Origin: Bacillota bacterium
GTDB lineage: Bacteria > Bacillota > Bacilli > Paenibacillales > NBRC-103111
Assembly: GCA_023388055.1 (NCBI GenBank)
Contig: JAEWGW010000012.1
Location: 57,379-121,378 of the forward strand
Length of the DNA stretch: 64,000 nt
Reading direction: 5' to 3'
Shown here: positions 17,250 through 24,108 of the stretch, piece after piece
How the letters are laid out: each line of letters opens with the position of its first letter
How positions within the stretch are numbered: the first letter of the stretch is position 1
Position numbers and translations under genes: made by a program
Notes under the pieces: generated by a model
What the model was told of the DNA's origin: nothing
What the model saw: the letters and a program-made list of their open reading frames with translations, nothing else
The model's database searches: none

Positions 17250-17720
17250 TTATTCTCCCTTCTCGTATTTGGCCACTTTGGCCCGGAGTTCTTCGATTTC
17301 TTTCCACATGGCTTTCTTCTCTACATCCTTCATCATCTCATCGATGGAAGGGGCTGCAGGCTGTGCCTGCTGGGGAGCGGACGGCCGGGCTGCATGAGCC
17401 GGACCGGTGTGATAAGGGTCTTGGGGACGGGCAGGACCGGATTGGTAAGCACCGCCTTGATAAGGTCCGCCGTAGGTATTGCCATAGTAGCCTTGACCAC
17501 CGCCGGGCGGGTACATGGGAGGAGGGGGATTAAACCCTGGCTCCTTCGGAATGACCAGACTTGCGATAATATAGATGGGAATCACGGTGCCGCCGGAGAA
17601 AAAGGTCGTTATCACCACCACCAGACGCAGAATGGTGGAATCGACATTCAGCTGCTCGGCAAGGCCGCCGCACAAGCCGGTGAGCTTGCTGTCCCTTCTG
17701 GACCGGTACAGTTTTGTCAT
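17250..17720 (-). CDS. PspC-domain membrane protein
   Basis: About 156 residues. The PspC domain occupies the N-terminus: KLYRSRRDSKLTGLCGGLAEQLNVDSTILRLVVV followed by a membrane helix ending at LVIPKEP. A long Gly/Pro/Tyr/Gln-rich disordered linker (about 60-120) leads to a charged C-terminal coiled coil (MKDVEKKAMWKEIEELRAKVAKYE). ATG 17720 overlaps the upstream pspA stop as ATGA, so the TTG at 17732 is rejected. PspC proteins anchor or sense membrane stress with PspA; the C-terminal coil may bind the neighbouring PspA proteins. The linker and coil are an uncommon addition. Confidence 0.88.
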   Translation of the reverse strand: MTKLYRSRRDSKLTGLCGGLAEQLNVDSTILRLVVVITTFFSGGTVIPIYIIASLVIPKEPGFNPPPPMYPPGGGQGYYGNTYGGPYQGGAYQSGPARPQDPYHTGPAHAARPSAPQQAQPAAPSIDEMMKDVEKKAMWKEIEELRAKVAKYEKGE

Positions 17721-18397
17721 GATTTGTCCCAACCTTCCTTTTCCAGCTTGCTCTTCAGCTTTTCCATCTCCACGTCCAGCGCGGATTGGACAGCTGCTCC
17801 TGCGGTATACAGGAAATCGCGGCCGGCCTGGCGGATTTCCCGCAGGGTTTTGGCCTCCATCTCCATATCGGAGACCTTATCCTCCAGCCGGGCGAACATC
17901 CGGGGCGTATCTCCCGTTTGTCTGCCGGCCATTCTGGCGTTCAGCTGCTGCTGCAGCCGCAGTGTTTCAAGACGAGCCTGGTAATAGCTGCGTTTGGCCG
18001 CTACTTCCTGATAATCGGCTTTCAGCTGGTTCAGCTGATCCTGCAGCTCCAGGATGGCGTTTTTGCTATCCTCGTACAAGCCGCGGTACTGCTCCGCTTT
18101 TTCCTCGTGAAGCATCTTTTCCTGAAGGGCCAGCTTGGCAACCGCCTCTTCCCCAGCCTTCAATGCAATCAGCGCTTGCTGCTCCCGCTTATCCCGCATT
18201 TGCTCCGCCGCGGTCAGCTGCTGCCGAAGCCCCTGAGCGTGGTTCAAACATTGCATGTATAAACGCTCGGATTCGTCAATCTGCTCTTTCTGGCTGTACA
18301 GGTACCGGTCGATCAGCTTTACCGGATCTTCGGCCTGCTCCAGCATTTCATTCAGCGTGGCTACGCTAATATCCCGGACCCGCTTCATAATGCTCAT
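17717..18397 (-). CDS. PspA/IM30-family protein (first copy)
   Basis: A 226-residue coiled-coil protein, N-terminus MSIMKRVRDISVATLNEMLEQAEDPVKLIDRYL, which matches the PspA family amphipathic helix and the EDP signature. It differs strongly in sequence from the second copy (16544-17245), so the pair is old rather than a recent duplication. RBS AAGGAGG lies upstream. It is translationally coupled to pspC by an ATGA overlap. Expected to act at the inner face of the membrane in envelope stress. Confidence 0.9.
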   Translation of the reverse strand: MSIMKRVRDISVATLNEMLEQAEDPVKLIDRYLYSQKEQIDESERLYMQCLNHAQGLRQQLTAAEQMRDKREQQALIALKAGEEAVAKLALQEKMLHEEKAEQYRGLYEDSKNAILELQDQLNQLKADYQEVAAKRSYYQARLETLRLQQQLNARMAGRQTGDTPRMFARLEDKVSDMEMEAKTLREIRQAGRDFLYTAGAAVQSALDVEMEKLKSKLEKEGWDKS

Positions 18398-18434
18398 CTG
18401 TTCGTTGCCTCCTTGCCTCTATAGTCTTTATTCA

Positions 18435-18728
18435 TTAAATCATGGGGCGGTTACGCTTCAGAAGAGATACTCCATATCCGATTAATGCAATCGCCAGCAC
18501 CAGGCCGATAATCCAGGAGAGCTTGCTCATCAGCACCAGACCGCCGATGATTAGAATCACCCACCCTATAAACTTGCTGCCGTTCTTTACACTGTAGAAG
18601 CCCAGAGCCACCATAGCGGCTGCGATGATGAAGCCGGCGATGTTGCCCAAGCCCAGCCTGCCTACCAGAATCAAGGCGCCGCAGGCGATGAGGAGAATCG
18701 CGAACCCGCTACCTCCGTTTCGTTTCAT
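18435..18728 (-). CDS. LiaI-like small membrane protein
   Basis: A 97-residue protein with about four hydrophobic segments (GFAILLIACGALILVGRL, IAGFIIAAAMVALGFY, WVILIIGGLVLMSKL, IIGLVLAIALIGYGVSLL) and short basic ends. It resembles the membrane half of LiaI/LiaF proteins. In Bacillus LiaI anchors LiaH to the membrane, and the position just before pspA fits that role. It is the first gene of the stress operon. Upstream (18770-18850) there are GGACT/GGACC/AGTC repeats that might be LiaR sites. Confidence 0.72.
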   Translation of the reverse strand: MKRNGGSGFAILLIACGALILVGRLGLGNIAGFIIAAAMVALGFYSVKNGSKFIGWVILIIGGLVLMSKLSWIIGLVLAIALIGYGVSLLKRNRPMI

Positions 18729-18970
18729 TTGTCGTTCACCCCTTTCGCTTATGTCCTTGTGTTGTTCATGTCTTTATTTTAGGCCATACCGGCTTTCTCC
18801 AAAACGGACTAGCGACTGTTTTTCAGACTGGACCTAAGTCGGGGACCACCACCGCCTTAAGGATAAGCGGAGGACAGGCTCTGACCGTACCCGGGTGGGC
18901 GGGATGCATATTCAGCCTGCGGCAGGCGAACATTAAGCCTATCCTGCAAGCGGAAGGAGGGAGTGTCCAT

Positions 18971-19126
18971 ATGCCGGAAAACAAGGTCCACCAAGGCAAT
19001 TACAAGGGAACTGGCCGGATGGAGGCGGAGAATCAGGATATGGAGTTTGTGAATGATACACTTCAGGTCGGCGCCGACAAGAATGCCTTCAAGGATGCGG
19101 ACAAGAACCGGAAGCGGAAGAAATAA
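18971..19126 (+). CDS. Small hydrophilic protein of unknown function
   Basis: A 51-residue frame from ATG 18971 with an excellent ribosome site (GGAAGGAGGGAGTG). The protein begins MPENKVHQGNYKGTGRMEAE and ends in DADKNRKRKK. It is highly charged, with no Cys, signal or membrane segment. It faces away from the lia operon, from which it is separated by about 240 bp. Size and composition recall small spore-associated or stress proteins, but I do not recognise a family. Confidence 0.55.
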   Translation: MPENKVHQGNYKGTGRMEAENQDMEFVNDTLQVGADKNAFKDADKNRKRKK

Positions 19127-19306
19127 GCTCCGCACAAAATGCCGGGCTGTCCGGCCCGCTCGCCTCCCGCAGCTTAGCAGGAGGCGGCTTGGGCAAATTG
19201 AGGCGAAAGCGCTCCCACGATTACAGGTTGCTTGATTCAACATCCCCATGTCGGATGGTGAGTCGGAAATGCCTTACCGCATGCCTCCACCACTCCTCCA
19301 AACCGC

Positions 19307-19489
19307 TAACGGAACTATACGACCCTTACAAAGGAAAAAAGGGGCCTTCATAAACGTAACGGAACCCAGCGGCTCTTAGAGGTGCAATTGCCATCAAGGA
19401 ACAGCAATTTTGCCTGCTAAGTGCTTCTGAGTTCCGTTAAAATCACAAACCACCTGTTTTTGGCTTCTAAGCGTCGCTAAGTTCCGTTA
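19307..19489. repeat. Intergenic inverted array of TAACGGAAC / GTTCCGTTA motifs
   Basis: TAACGGAAC at 19307 and 19357 is answered by GTTCCGTTA at 19431 and 19481, so the 406-bp gap without a gene (19127-19532) can fold into a large cruciform. Between 19127 and 19230 there are also two GC-rich hairpins. No coding sequence was seen here. Similar motif-rich DNA occurs at 42.89-43.09 kb. Confidence 0.6.
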
Positions 19490-19532
19490 CGGTGATACCC
19501 GTTGGTGGTTCCGTCACCGTCGCCTGTCTGAG

Positions 19533-20084
19533 TTACTCCAACGGCCGCGCGTACTCCCAGCGGCTCGCAAACTCCTCCAGCACCGGATGCCGGGCACCAC
19601 CGGCCGGTGGAGCGACAACCAGACGCAGCTTGCGGATCCATTCCTTGAAGGAATCGTATCCCGCCCACTTCAGCGCCAGCCTCTCCGGCATCCACACAAA
19701 AAAGGGACCTCTGTGCTTTTCCGTAAGAAAAGCCAATGCCGTATCCACGGGCGTATACTTCTTCCGCTTTCCCTCCCACTGATCCAGAAGAGCCCGGGCT
19801 CCCGCGGGCAGATATGGCTCCGCCTCCTCCATAGCCGCCTCAAGCTCCTGAACCCGCCGGTAATAAGGAAGAAGCTCCGGGAGTCCCATCCGGCGCCCCG
19901 TCTCTTCGTGGATGGGATACAGCACAATCCGGTCGAAGCCCCGCACTCCGGCAAACCGGTAAACCTCCGCCAGCCCGGTGCTAGCTATATCCGTGAAATC
20001 CCCGTACACGATGAGTGTGCCGGTTCTAACCTCCTGCGGCGACTCATAGCCAAAAGGGACCTGTATGTTATCCTTGGCCACCAT
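19533..20084 (-). CDS. Conserved hypothetical protein, 183 residues
   Basis: A soluble protein beginning MVAKDNIQVPFGYESPQEVRTGTLIVYGDFTDIA, with good RBS GGAGGGG. It has an alternating alpha/beta pattern, with a possible GDFTD acidic turn, and ends with a Trp/Arg-rich stretch (FKEWIRKLRLVVAPP). I do not recognise the family. It lies 33 bp downstream of the Eis-like acetyltransferase in the same direction and is probably co-transcribed with it. Confidence 0.5.
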   Translation of the reverse strand: MVAKDNIQVPFGYESPQEVRTGTLIVYGDFTDIASTGLAEVYRFAGVRGFDRIVLYPIHEETGRRMGLPELLPYYRRVQELEAAMEEAEPYLPAGARALLDQWEGKRKKYTPVDTALAFLTEKHRGPFFVWMPERLALKWAGYDSFKEWIRKLRLVVAPPAGGARHPVLEEFASRWEYARPLE

Positions 20085-20117
20085 TTCCCCTCCATTCCAG
20101 CATTAATTCGGATGCGG

Positions 20118-21317
20118 TCAGAAAAAGTCCAGCAAAAAGGGCTGCCCATCCGGCAAAGCGGCTTCCAACAGCTCTAACTGACTGGTGCTGCCTGTTAATA
20201 GCCCATGCTCATACCAGAAGGAGGGCCGCTCATAACCCAGCAGCATGGAGGTTAGAATCCCGATCCCGCAGGACAGTCCTTCAGCCTCGGCCGTTTCCCC
20301 TCCGGCGGGTCCCCGCCAAACCTTGGGTCCGGAGCCTTGCTCCTCTGTAAGCACCGTATAACTGCCTTCATTCCAAGGAGCATGCTCATCGCGGATATGG
20401 AGCTTCAGTTCTCCCGAAGCTCCCGGTCGGAAAGCATAGCCCTTCAGAAAAGCCTCCGCGTCCACCAGCCTTGCCATAGAATACGGCACCGTTTCCTGAC
20501 TGATACGCGGATCCTTAAGCAGTGAAGCCAGCCTGTCTTCCCGATGGGCCATCTTCAGCAGGACCTTGCCTTGGCTGCCCAGCATGGAATCATGATCGGC
20601 CACGAAATTCCAGAGGCCTCTATAGGCTTCCCCGTCCAGGGACACCCATTCCTGGATTGTGAAGATGTAGTCTGCCACCTTGTAGAGCATATAACCCTTA
20701 GCATGGCCGTCTTGATCACAATAAACTGCCCCTAAGCCCCCTTGGTTTTTCCGCGCCAATACCCGTTCCTCCCACCATTTGCGGGTACGGACCACCATGC
20801 CGTTATGGCGTGCGGCATACGCCTCGTAAACCGGCGCCAATACCTCCAGGTCAACGGTTCGCTTGATCCGTCCGGAAGCCGCCGGAAACCGGGGCAGCTG
20901 GTGGGCGGCCAGCTCGTATTTCTTGTATTCGGTATTGGTTTCCCAGCCGAACCTCCGGTAAAACTCGAACTTGAAGGGATGGAGCACGGAGACCGTCTGA
21001 CCCTGCTCCTTCATAACCCGCAGCGTGTGGGTGAGCAGCTCCGCCACTCTGCCGCCGCGGCGTTTCTCCGGCCAGGTGGCAACACCGGCGATTCCTCCCA
21101 TAGCCAGCGGCTTGCCGCCAACAAAAATCTCCATAGGCAGCAGCATCAGCTTCGCTTCCATCCCCTCCTCCCCATAGCAGCCCCAGTTCTCAGAGGGGAC
21201 CAAAGCAGCGGACCGTTTGGCCAGCTCCTCAGGTGTCAACGTGTACTGGAATGCAAAGGAGGAGAGGCGTGAATATTCCTCTCTTTCATGCTCCAACATC
21301 TGGCGGATCTGTCTCAT
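20118..21317 (-). CDS. Eis-like GNAT acetyltransferase
   Basis: A 399-residue protein with the Eis three-part plan. The N-terminal GNAT domain contains GGIAGVATWPEKRRGGRVAELL (acetyl-CoA loop) and FEFYRRFGWETN. A second GNAT-like domain follows to about residue 280. A C-terminal sterol-carrier-like domain (LKLHIRDEHAPWNEGSYTV...LEGLSCGIGILTSMLLGY) ends in a phenylalanine (LLDFF), as Eis proteins do, where the free C-terminal carboxylate is catalytic. Eis proteins acetylate amines and can inactivate aminoglycosides; the physiological substrate is unknown here. Confidence 0.85.
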   Translation of the reverse strand: MRQIRQMLEHEREEYSRLSSFAFQYTLTPEELAKRSAALVPSENWGCYGEEGMEAKLMLLPMEIFVGGKPLAMGGIAGVATWPEKRRGGRVAELLTHTLRVMKEQGQTVSVLHPFKFEFYRRFGWETNTEYKKYELAAHQLPRFPAASGRIKRTVDLEVLAPVYEAYAARHNGMVVRTRKWWEERVLARKNQGGLGAVYCDQDGHAKGYMLYKVADYIFTIQEWVSLDGEAYRGLWNFVADHDSMLGSQGKVLLKMAHREDRLASLLKDPRISQETVPYSMARLVDAEAFLKGYAFRPGASGELKLHIRDEHAPWNEGSYTVLTEEQGSGPKVWRGPAGGETAEAEGLSCGIGILTSMLLGYERPSFWYEHGLLTGSTSQLELLEAALPDGQPFLLDFF

Positions 21318-21456
21318 TTCTTGTCCTCCATTCGGCTAGCCAAAACATTGGCGCAATCCGGGCATTCGTCCATACCACCCAATGGCTTTGGCATATAGTG
21401 TATTATTCGTTTCCGCATTACCCCCGCTTGAAACTCTTGAGGGGAGGTGAACAACA

Positions 21457-21567
21457 ATGGGTTATGCTGCAGGTTGCGGTCCCGTAGGTGGCGGCTTTAC
21501 CACTACTGGCGTTATTCTGGTGCTCTTCATCTTGCTGGTTATCATCAGCAGAGCATGGGTGTTCTAA
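21457..21567 (+). CDS. YjcZ-type tiny sporulation-associated membrane protein
   Basis: A 36-residue frame: glycine-rich start MGYAAGCGPVGGGF, then a single hydrophobic segment GVILVLFILLVIISRAWVF. This plan, Gly/Tyr/Cys-rich head plus VLFILLVI helix, is that of the YjcZ family of small sporulation membrane proteins. RBS GGGAGGTG 8 bp ahead and a strong terminator behind it support a real gene. Confidence 0.85.
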   Translation: MGYAAGCGPVGGGFTTTGVILVLFILLVIISRAWVF

Positions 21568-21589
21568 TTTGAATCCCCTTAAGCTTTTC

Positions 21590-21623
21590 AAAAAGCCTTT
21601 CGGCCAATGCCGGAAGGCTTTTT
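21590..21623 (+). terminator. Terminator of the YjcZ-type gene
   Basis: AAAAAGCCTTTCGGC / GCCGGAAGGCTTTTT hairpin with T-run on both strands; 22 bp after the stop codon. Confidence 0.85.
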
Positions 21624-21625
21624 GC

Positions 21626-21651
21626 TAGGGCGTGTTTGCAAACCCGCCCTA
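21626..21651. repeat. 26-bp family 1 palindrome at the moaA stop codon
   Basis: TAGGGCGTG-TTTGCAAA-CCCGCCCTA palindrome, sharing ends with the 162-bp element. It ends 2 bp before the moaA stop codon (21654-21656) and is followed by TTTT on the plus strand. It may act as a terminator. Confidence 0.65.
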
Positions 21652-21653
21652 TT

Positions 21654-22658
21654 TTATCCCCCGATCTGGGACATCCTCCGCACCGTTGGCGTATGGGAGG
21701 CCCCGGTATCGGACATGGCCAGAGCCATCTCATGGTTTTCGGGTTTGGTCGCCAGCGACCTGCGGATCAGCGTACGGAGCGCTTCGTCATCTCCGATGCT
21801 GCTTCTTACATGGAATTCATCGGACCAATATAAACAGGGTTTAATATATCCGTCTGCAGTCAGCCGCAGCCGGTTGCAGGCCTGGCAGAAATGGTCGCTG
21901 ACCGGGTGGATCAGGCCAAAGGTCCCCTCGGCTCCCAGGAGACGGTAATTCTCCGCAGGCCCGTTGCCGGTTATTCCTCCTGCAGGCTCTACGCCCAGGC
22001 CCAGGGCCTCCGCTTGCCGCAGCACCTCCTCCAGAGGCAGATAACCGGACTTCCAATCCTTCCCGCTGTGGCCGATAGGCATGTATTCAATAAAGCGGAC
22101 ATTCAGCTTGCGGCCCATCGTGAGCTTCAGGAAATCGGCGATCTCATCGTCATTGACCCCTTTGACCAAGACCACATTCAGCTTCACGGGATCAAGCCCG
22201 GCCCGGAGTGCCGCATCCACACTGGACAGCACCTTCCGGATATCGCCGCCTCTTGTGATCAGACGGAACCGGTCCTCGCGCAGGCTATCCAGGCTGATGT
22301 TAATCCGGGTAAGTCCGGCCAGCTTTAATGCCTCCGCTTTTTTCTCCAAAAAGATGCCGTTGGTCGTTAATCCGATATCCTCAATGCCGGGAACCGCCGC
22401 CAGCATGGCAACCAGCTCCGGCAGATCCTTGCGCAACAGAGGCTCACCCCCGGTCAGCCGCAATTTGCGGATGCCCATGCCGGCCAATACCCGGACAACC
22501 TCCCGGATCTCCTCGGCCCGCAGGATGTTTTCCTCGGGTTCAAACTCCACCCCCTCCTCCGGCATACAATACACACACCGCAGATTGCAGCGGTCGGTTA
22601 CGGATATCCGGATATAATCATGCTTACGTCCGTGTTTATCCGTCAGCTGCTCCGCCAT
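21654..22658 (-). CDS. moaA: GTP 3',8-cyclase (molybdenum cofactor biosynthesis)
   Basis: A 334-residue radical SAM enzyme. The first [4Fe-4S] motif is RCNLRCVYC (C-x3-C-x2-C), GGEPLL follows, and the second cluster motif is CQACNRLRLTADGYIKPC (C-x2-C-x13-C), all diagnostic of MoaA. The usual C-terminal GG, needed for activity in the family, is present (MSQIGG). ATG 22658 behind GGGGGCGGAG is chosen; the longer frame to 22757 has no support. It overlaps the upstream LpdD-like gene by 23 bp. With mobA at 27 kb and Fnr-type sites nearby it points to molybdenum-dependent anaerobic respiration. Confidence 0.97.
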   Translation of the reverse strand: MAEQLTDKHGRKHDYIRISVTDRCNLRCVYCMPEEGVEFEPEENILRAEEIREVVRVLAGMGIRKLRLTGGEPLLRKDLPELVAMLAAVPGIEDIGLTTNGIFLEKKAEALKLAGLTRINISLDSLREDRFRLITRGGDIRKVLSSVDAALRAGLDPVKLNVVLVKGVNDDEIADFLKLTMGRKLNVRFIEYMPIGHSGKDWKSGYLPLEEVLRQAEALGLGVEPAGGITGNGPAENYRLLGAEGTFGLIHPVSDHFCQACNRLRLTADGYIKPCLYWSDEFHVRSSIGDDEALRTLIRRSLATKPENHEMALAMSDTGASHTPTVRRMSQIGG

Positions 22659-23004
22659 GTCTCCGCCCCCTCTCTGTAAGAACCTCAAGCTCCGCATGGA
22701 ACAATGCCCTTGTTTCAGCCACCATGGCACGGATCTCCGGCAAGGTAGCGTGATCAATATGAATGCCGGCCACCACCGTCACCGCTTTGCCCAGCCTGCT
22801 GCAAGCTATATCCGCCAGCTCCCGGGCAAGCTCTGCCTCCTTGTGGCCGGGCAGCCCGATGACCTCCGTATGGGCGCCGCCTTCGGCAGGATAAGCAACC
22901 GCGGTTGCACCGATATGGGCTTGTCCTCCGGTAACCAGCAGAACATAGTCCGCGCCGGCTTCGATGGTCCGCACGGACAGCCCGTAGAGATTGCGGATTG
23001 TCAT
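22636..23004 (-). CDS. LpdD-like (prenylated-flavin chaperone-like) domain protein
   Basis: A 122-residue soluble protein from ATG 23004 (RBS AAAAGGGG). Core motifs DYVLLVTGGQAHIGATAVAYP, VIGLPGHKEAELARELADIA and VTVVAGIHIDHATLPEIRAMV match the LpdD-like domain family, named after the small partner of gallate decarboxylase systems. A direct role with UbiD-type enzymes is doubtful since none is nearby. The overlap with moaA suggests coupled expression; a role in cofactor or metal supply is speculative. Confidence 0.62.
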   Translation of the reverse strand: MTIRNLYGLSVRTIEAGADYVLLVTGGQAHIGATAVAYPAEGGAHTEVIGLPGHKEAELARELADIACSRLGKAVTVVAGIHIDHATLPEIRAMVAETRALFHAELEVLTERGRRHGGAADG

Positions 23005-23050
23005 CTTCAAACCCCTTTTTAACGTTTTCATATGATTATAACAAACAAAA

Positions 23051-23074
23051 ACGCCGTCTGCATGCAGACGGCGT
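23051..23074 (-). terminator. Perfect 24-bp palindrome, terminator of hemerythrin gene 1
   Basis: ACGCCGTCTGCA and its complement without loop, followed on the minus strand by TTTTTGTTTG. Lies after the hemerythrin stop codon and ahead of the LpdD-like gene. Confidence 0.8.
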
Positions 23075-23101
23075 AACATGATGATCACTTATCAGGAAAC
23101 C

Positions 23102-23626
23102 TCAGCAGGAGAAAAACTGCTCCAGGTCCATCAGCATTTGCTCCGCCAGCGGGAACAAATTCTCTTCTTCATTGCGGAAGTGGCCGGCAAGCACATTGTA
23201 CGCCTCCAGCAGGGAAGCCGCAGCCTCCTTTGCCTTCTCACTGTTGACGGGAGCCGAAGCCCCTTCCAGAATTTGCAGGAAGCGCACAATATGGCCATGA
23301 GCCTGCTTATGCTCCTCTTCCAGTGCCATCAGCTGCTCCAGGTCCTGGCCGGAATAGTCGCGCACCATGGGGAACAGGACTTGGTCCTCCCACAACGAGT
23401 GGGCATCCATCTTCTCCACAAACTGAATGGTTTTGCCGCGCAGACAGTTCAGGGATACGCTCCAATTCAGCACATCCTCATCCTGCCCCACTACCTTGGC
23501 CATGCCATAAAGCTCCATCATTTCCCGCTTCAGCAGCTCATGCTCTTCCTTCAGCTGTTCCATTCCGTCTCCCAGCACGTCCACTGTACTAACCACTTGA
23601 TCTTCACGGGATAACGTTTGAAGCAT
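23102..23626 (-). CDS. Hemerythrin HHE-domain protein 1
   Basis: About 174 residues of four-helix bundle with the full di-iron ligand set: EEHELLKREM, AHSLWEDQVLFP (H-x3-E), EEEHKQAHGHI and HFRNEEENLFP (H-x3-E). Such proteins bind oxygen or nitric oxide, or help repair or supply iron centres. ATG 23626 is preferred (AGAGGAG 9 bp ahead); 23632 and 23656 are in-frame alternatives. An ideal Fnr-type box with correctly spaced -10 stands upstream, so expression should rise without oxygen. It is a single-gene unit. Confidence 0.88.
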   Translation of the reverse strand: MLQTLSREDQVVSTVDVLGDGMEQLKEEHELLKREMMELYGMAKVVGQDEDVLNWSVSLNCLRGKTIQFVEKMDAHSLWEDQVLFPMVRDYSGQDLEQLMALEEEHKQAHGHIVRFLQILEGASAPVNSEKAKEAAASLLEAYNVLAGHFRNEEENLFPLAEQMLMDLEQFFSC

Positions 23627-23728
23627 GTTCATCCACTCCTCTGTATTCATCGCCACAATCGGGTGTGATGCTTATGGCAACCTCTATCATTGATAAATAT
23701 TATTTATATGGCGATAACTTATACCATC

Positions 23729-23771
23729 AGTATAGTCTCTGCCATATGGTTCATCTGTGATTATTATCACA
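23729..23771 (-). promoter_or_regulatory. Fnr/CRP-type box and -10 of hemerythrin gene 1
   Basis: TGTGATTATTATCACA (23756-23771) is a perfect TGTGA-N6-TCACA palindrome. On the minus strand it is followed after 21 bp by TATACT (23729-23734), which puts the box centre at about -41.5, the position of an Fnr-activated class II promoter. Confidence 0.82.
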
Positions 23772-23826
23772 AAGTTTGCCGCTGAATATTGCTAACTTGT
23801 GTCATCTCATTTTTTTCCTTTCCACC

Positions 23827-23876
23827 AAAAAAATACCCGGCCTCCCGTCTGCCGTTCCAAGGGAACAGAGGCCGGA
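23827..23876 (-). terminator. Terminator of the feo unit
   Basis: CCGGCCTC/GAGGCCGG stem with A7 before it on the plus strand (T-run on the minus strand), downstream of the Cys-rich Feo partner. Confidence 0.78.
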
Positions 23877-23903
23877 AACCGGGCACTAGAATGAGGATGA
23901 AAA

Positions 23904-24062
23904 TTAGCGGTTGATCATGCCGCAGCTGTCCGCTTTGCCGCAGGTGGAGCTGGCGCTGCCGCAATTGCAGGCGGTGCCGCCGTTTTTGCGGTTCTTCAGA
24001 TAACGGAATACGGTAAAACCGACGATGCCAACAACCACTGCGATAATGATGATATCTGCCAT
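23904..24062 (-). CDS. FeoB-associated Cys-rich membrane protein
   Basis: A 52-residue protein: one membrane helix (MADIIIIAVVVGIVGFTVF), a short basic stretch, then a Cys-rich cytosolic tail CNCGSASSTCGKADSCG with five cysteines. This is the plan of the small FeoC-like partner found after feoB in Firmicutes. ATG 24062 follows GAAGGGATT; the longer frame to 24149 overlaps feoB and is rejected. The cysteines may bind iron or an Fe-S cluster and tune FeoB. Confidence 0.9.
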   Translation of the reverse strand: MADIIIIAVVVGIVGFTVFRYLKNRKNGGTACNCGSASSTCGKADSCGMINR

Positions 24063-24108
24063 GTGAATCCCTTCTTCCTTATAAGAATGGCGACGGATGG
24101 GCTCAATT

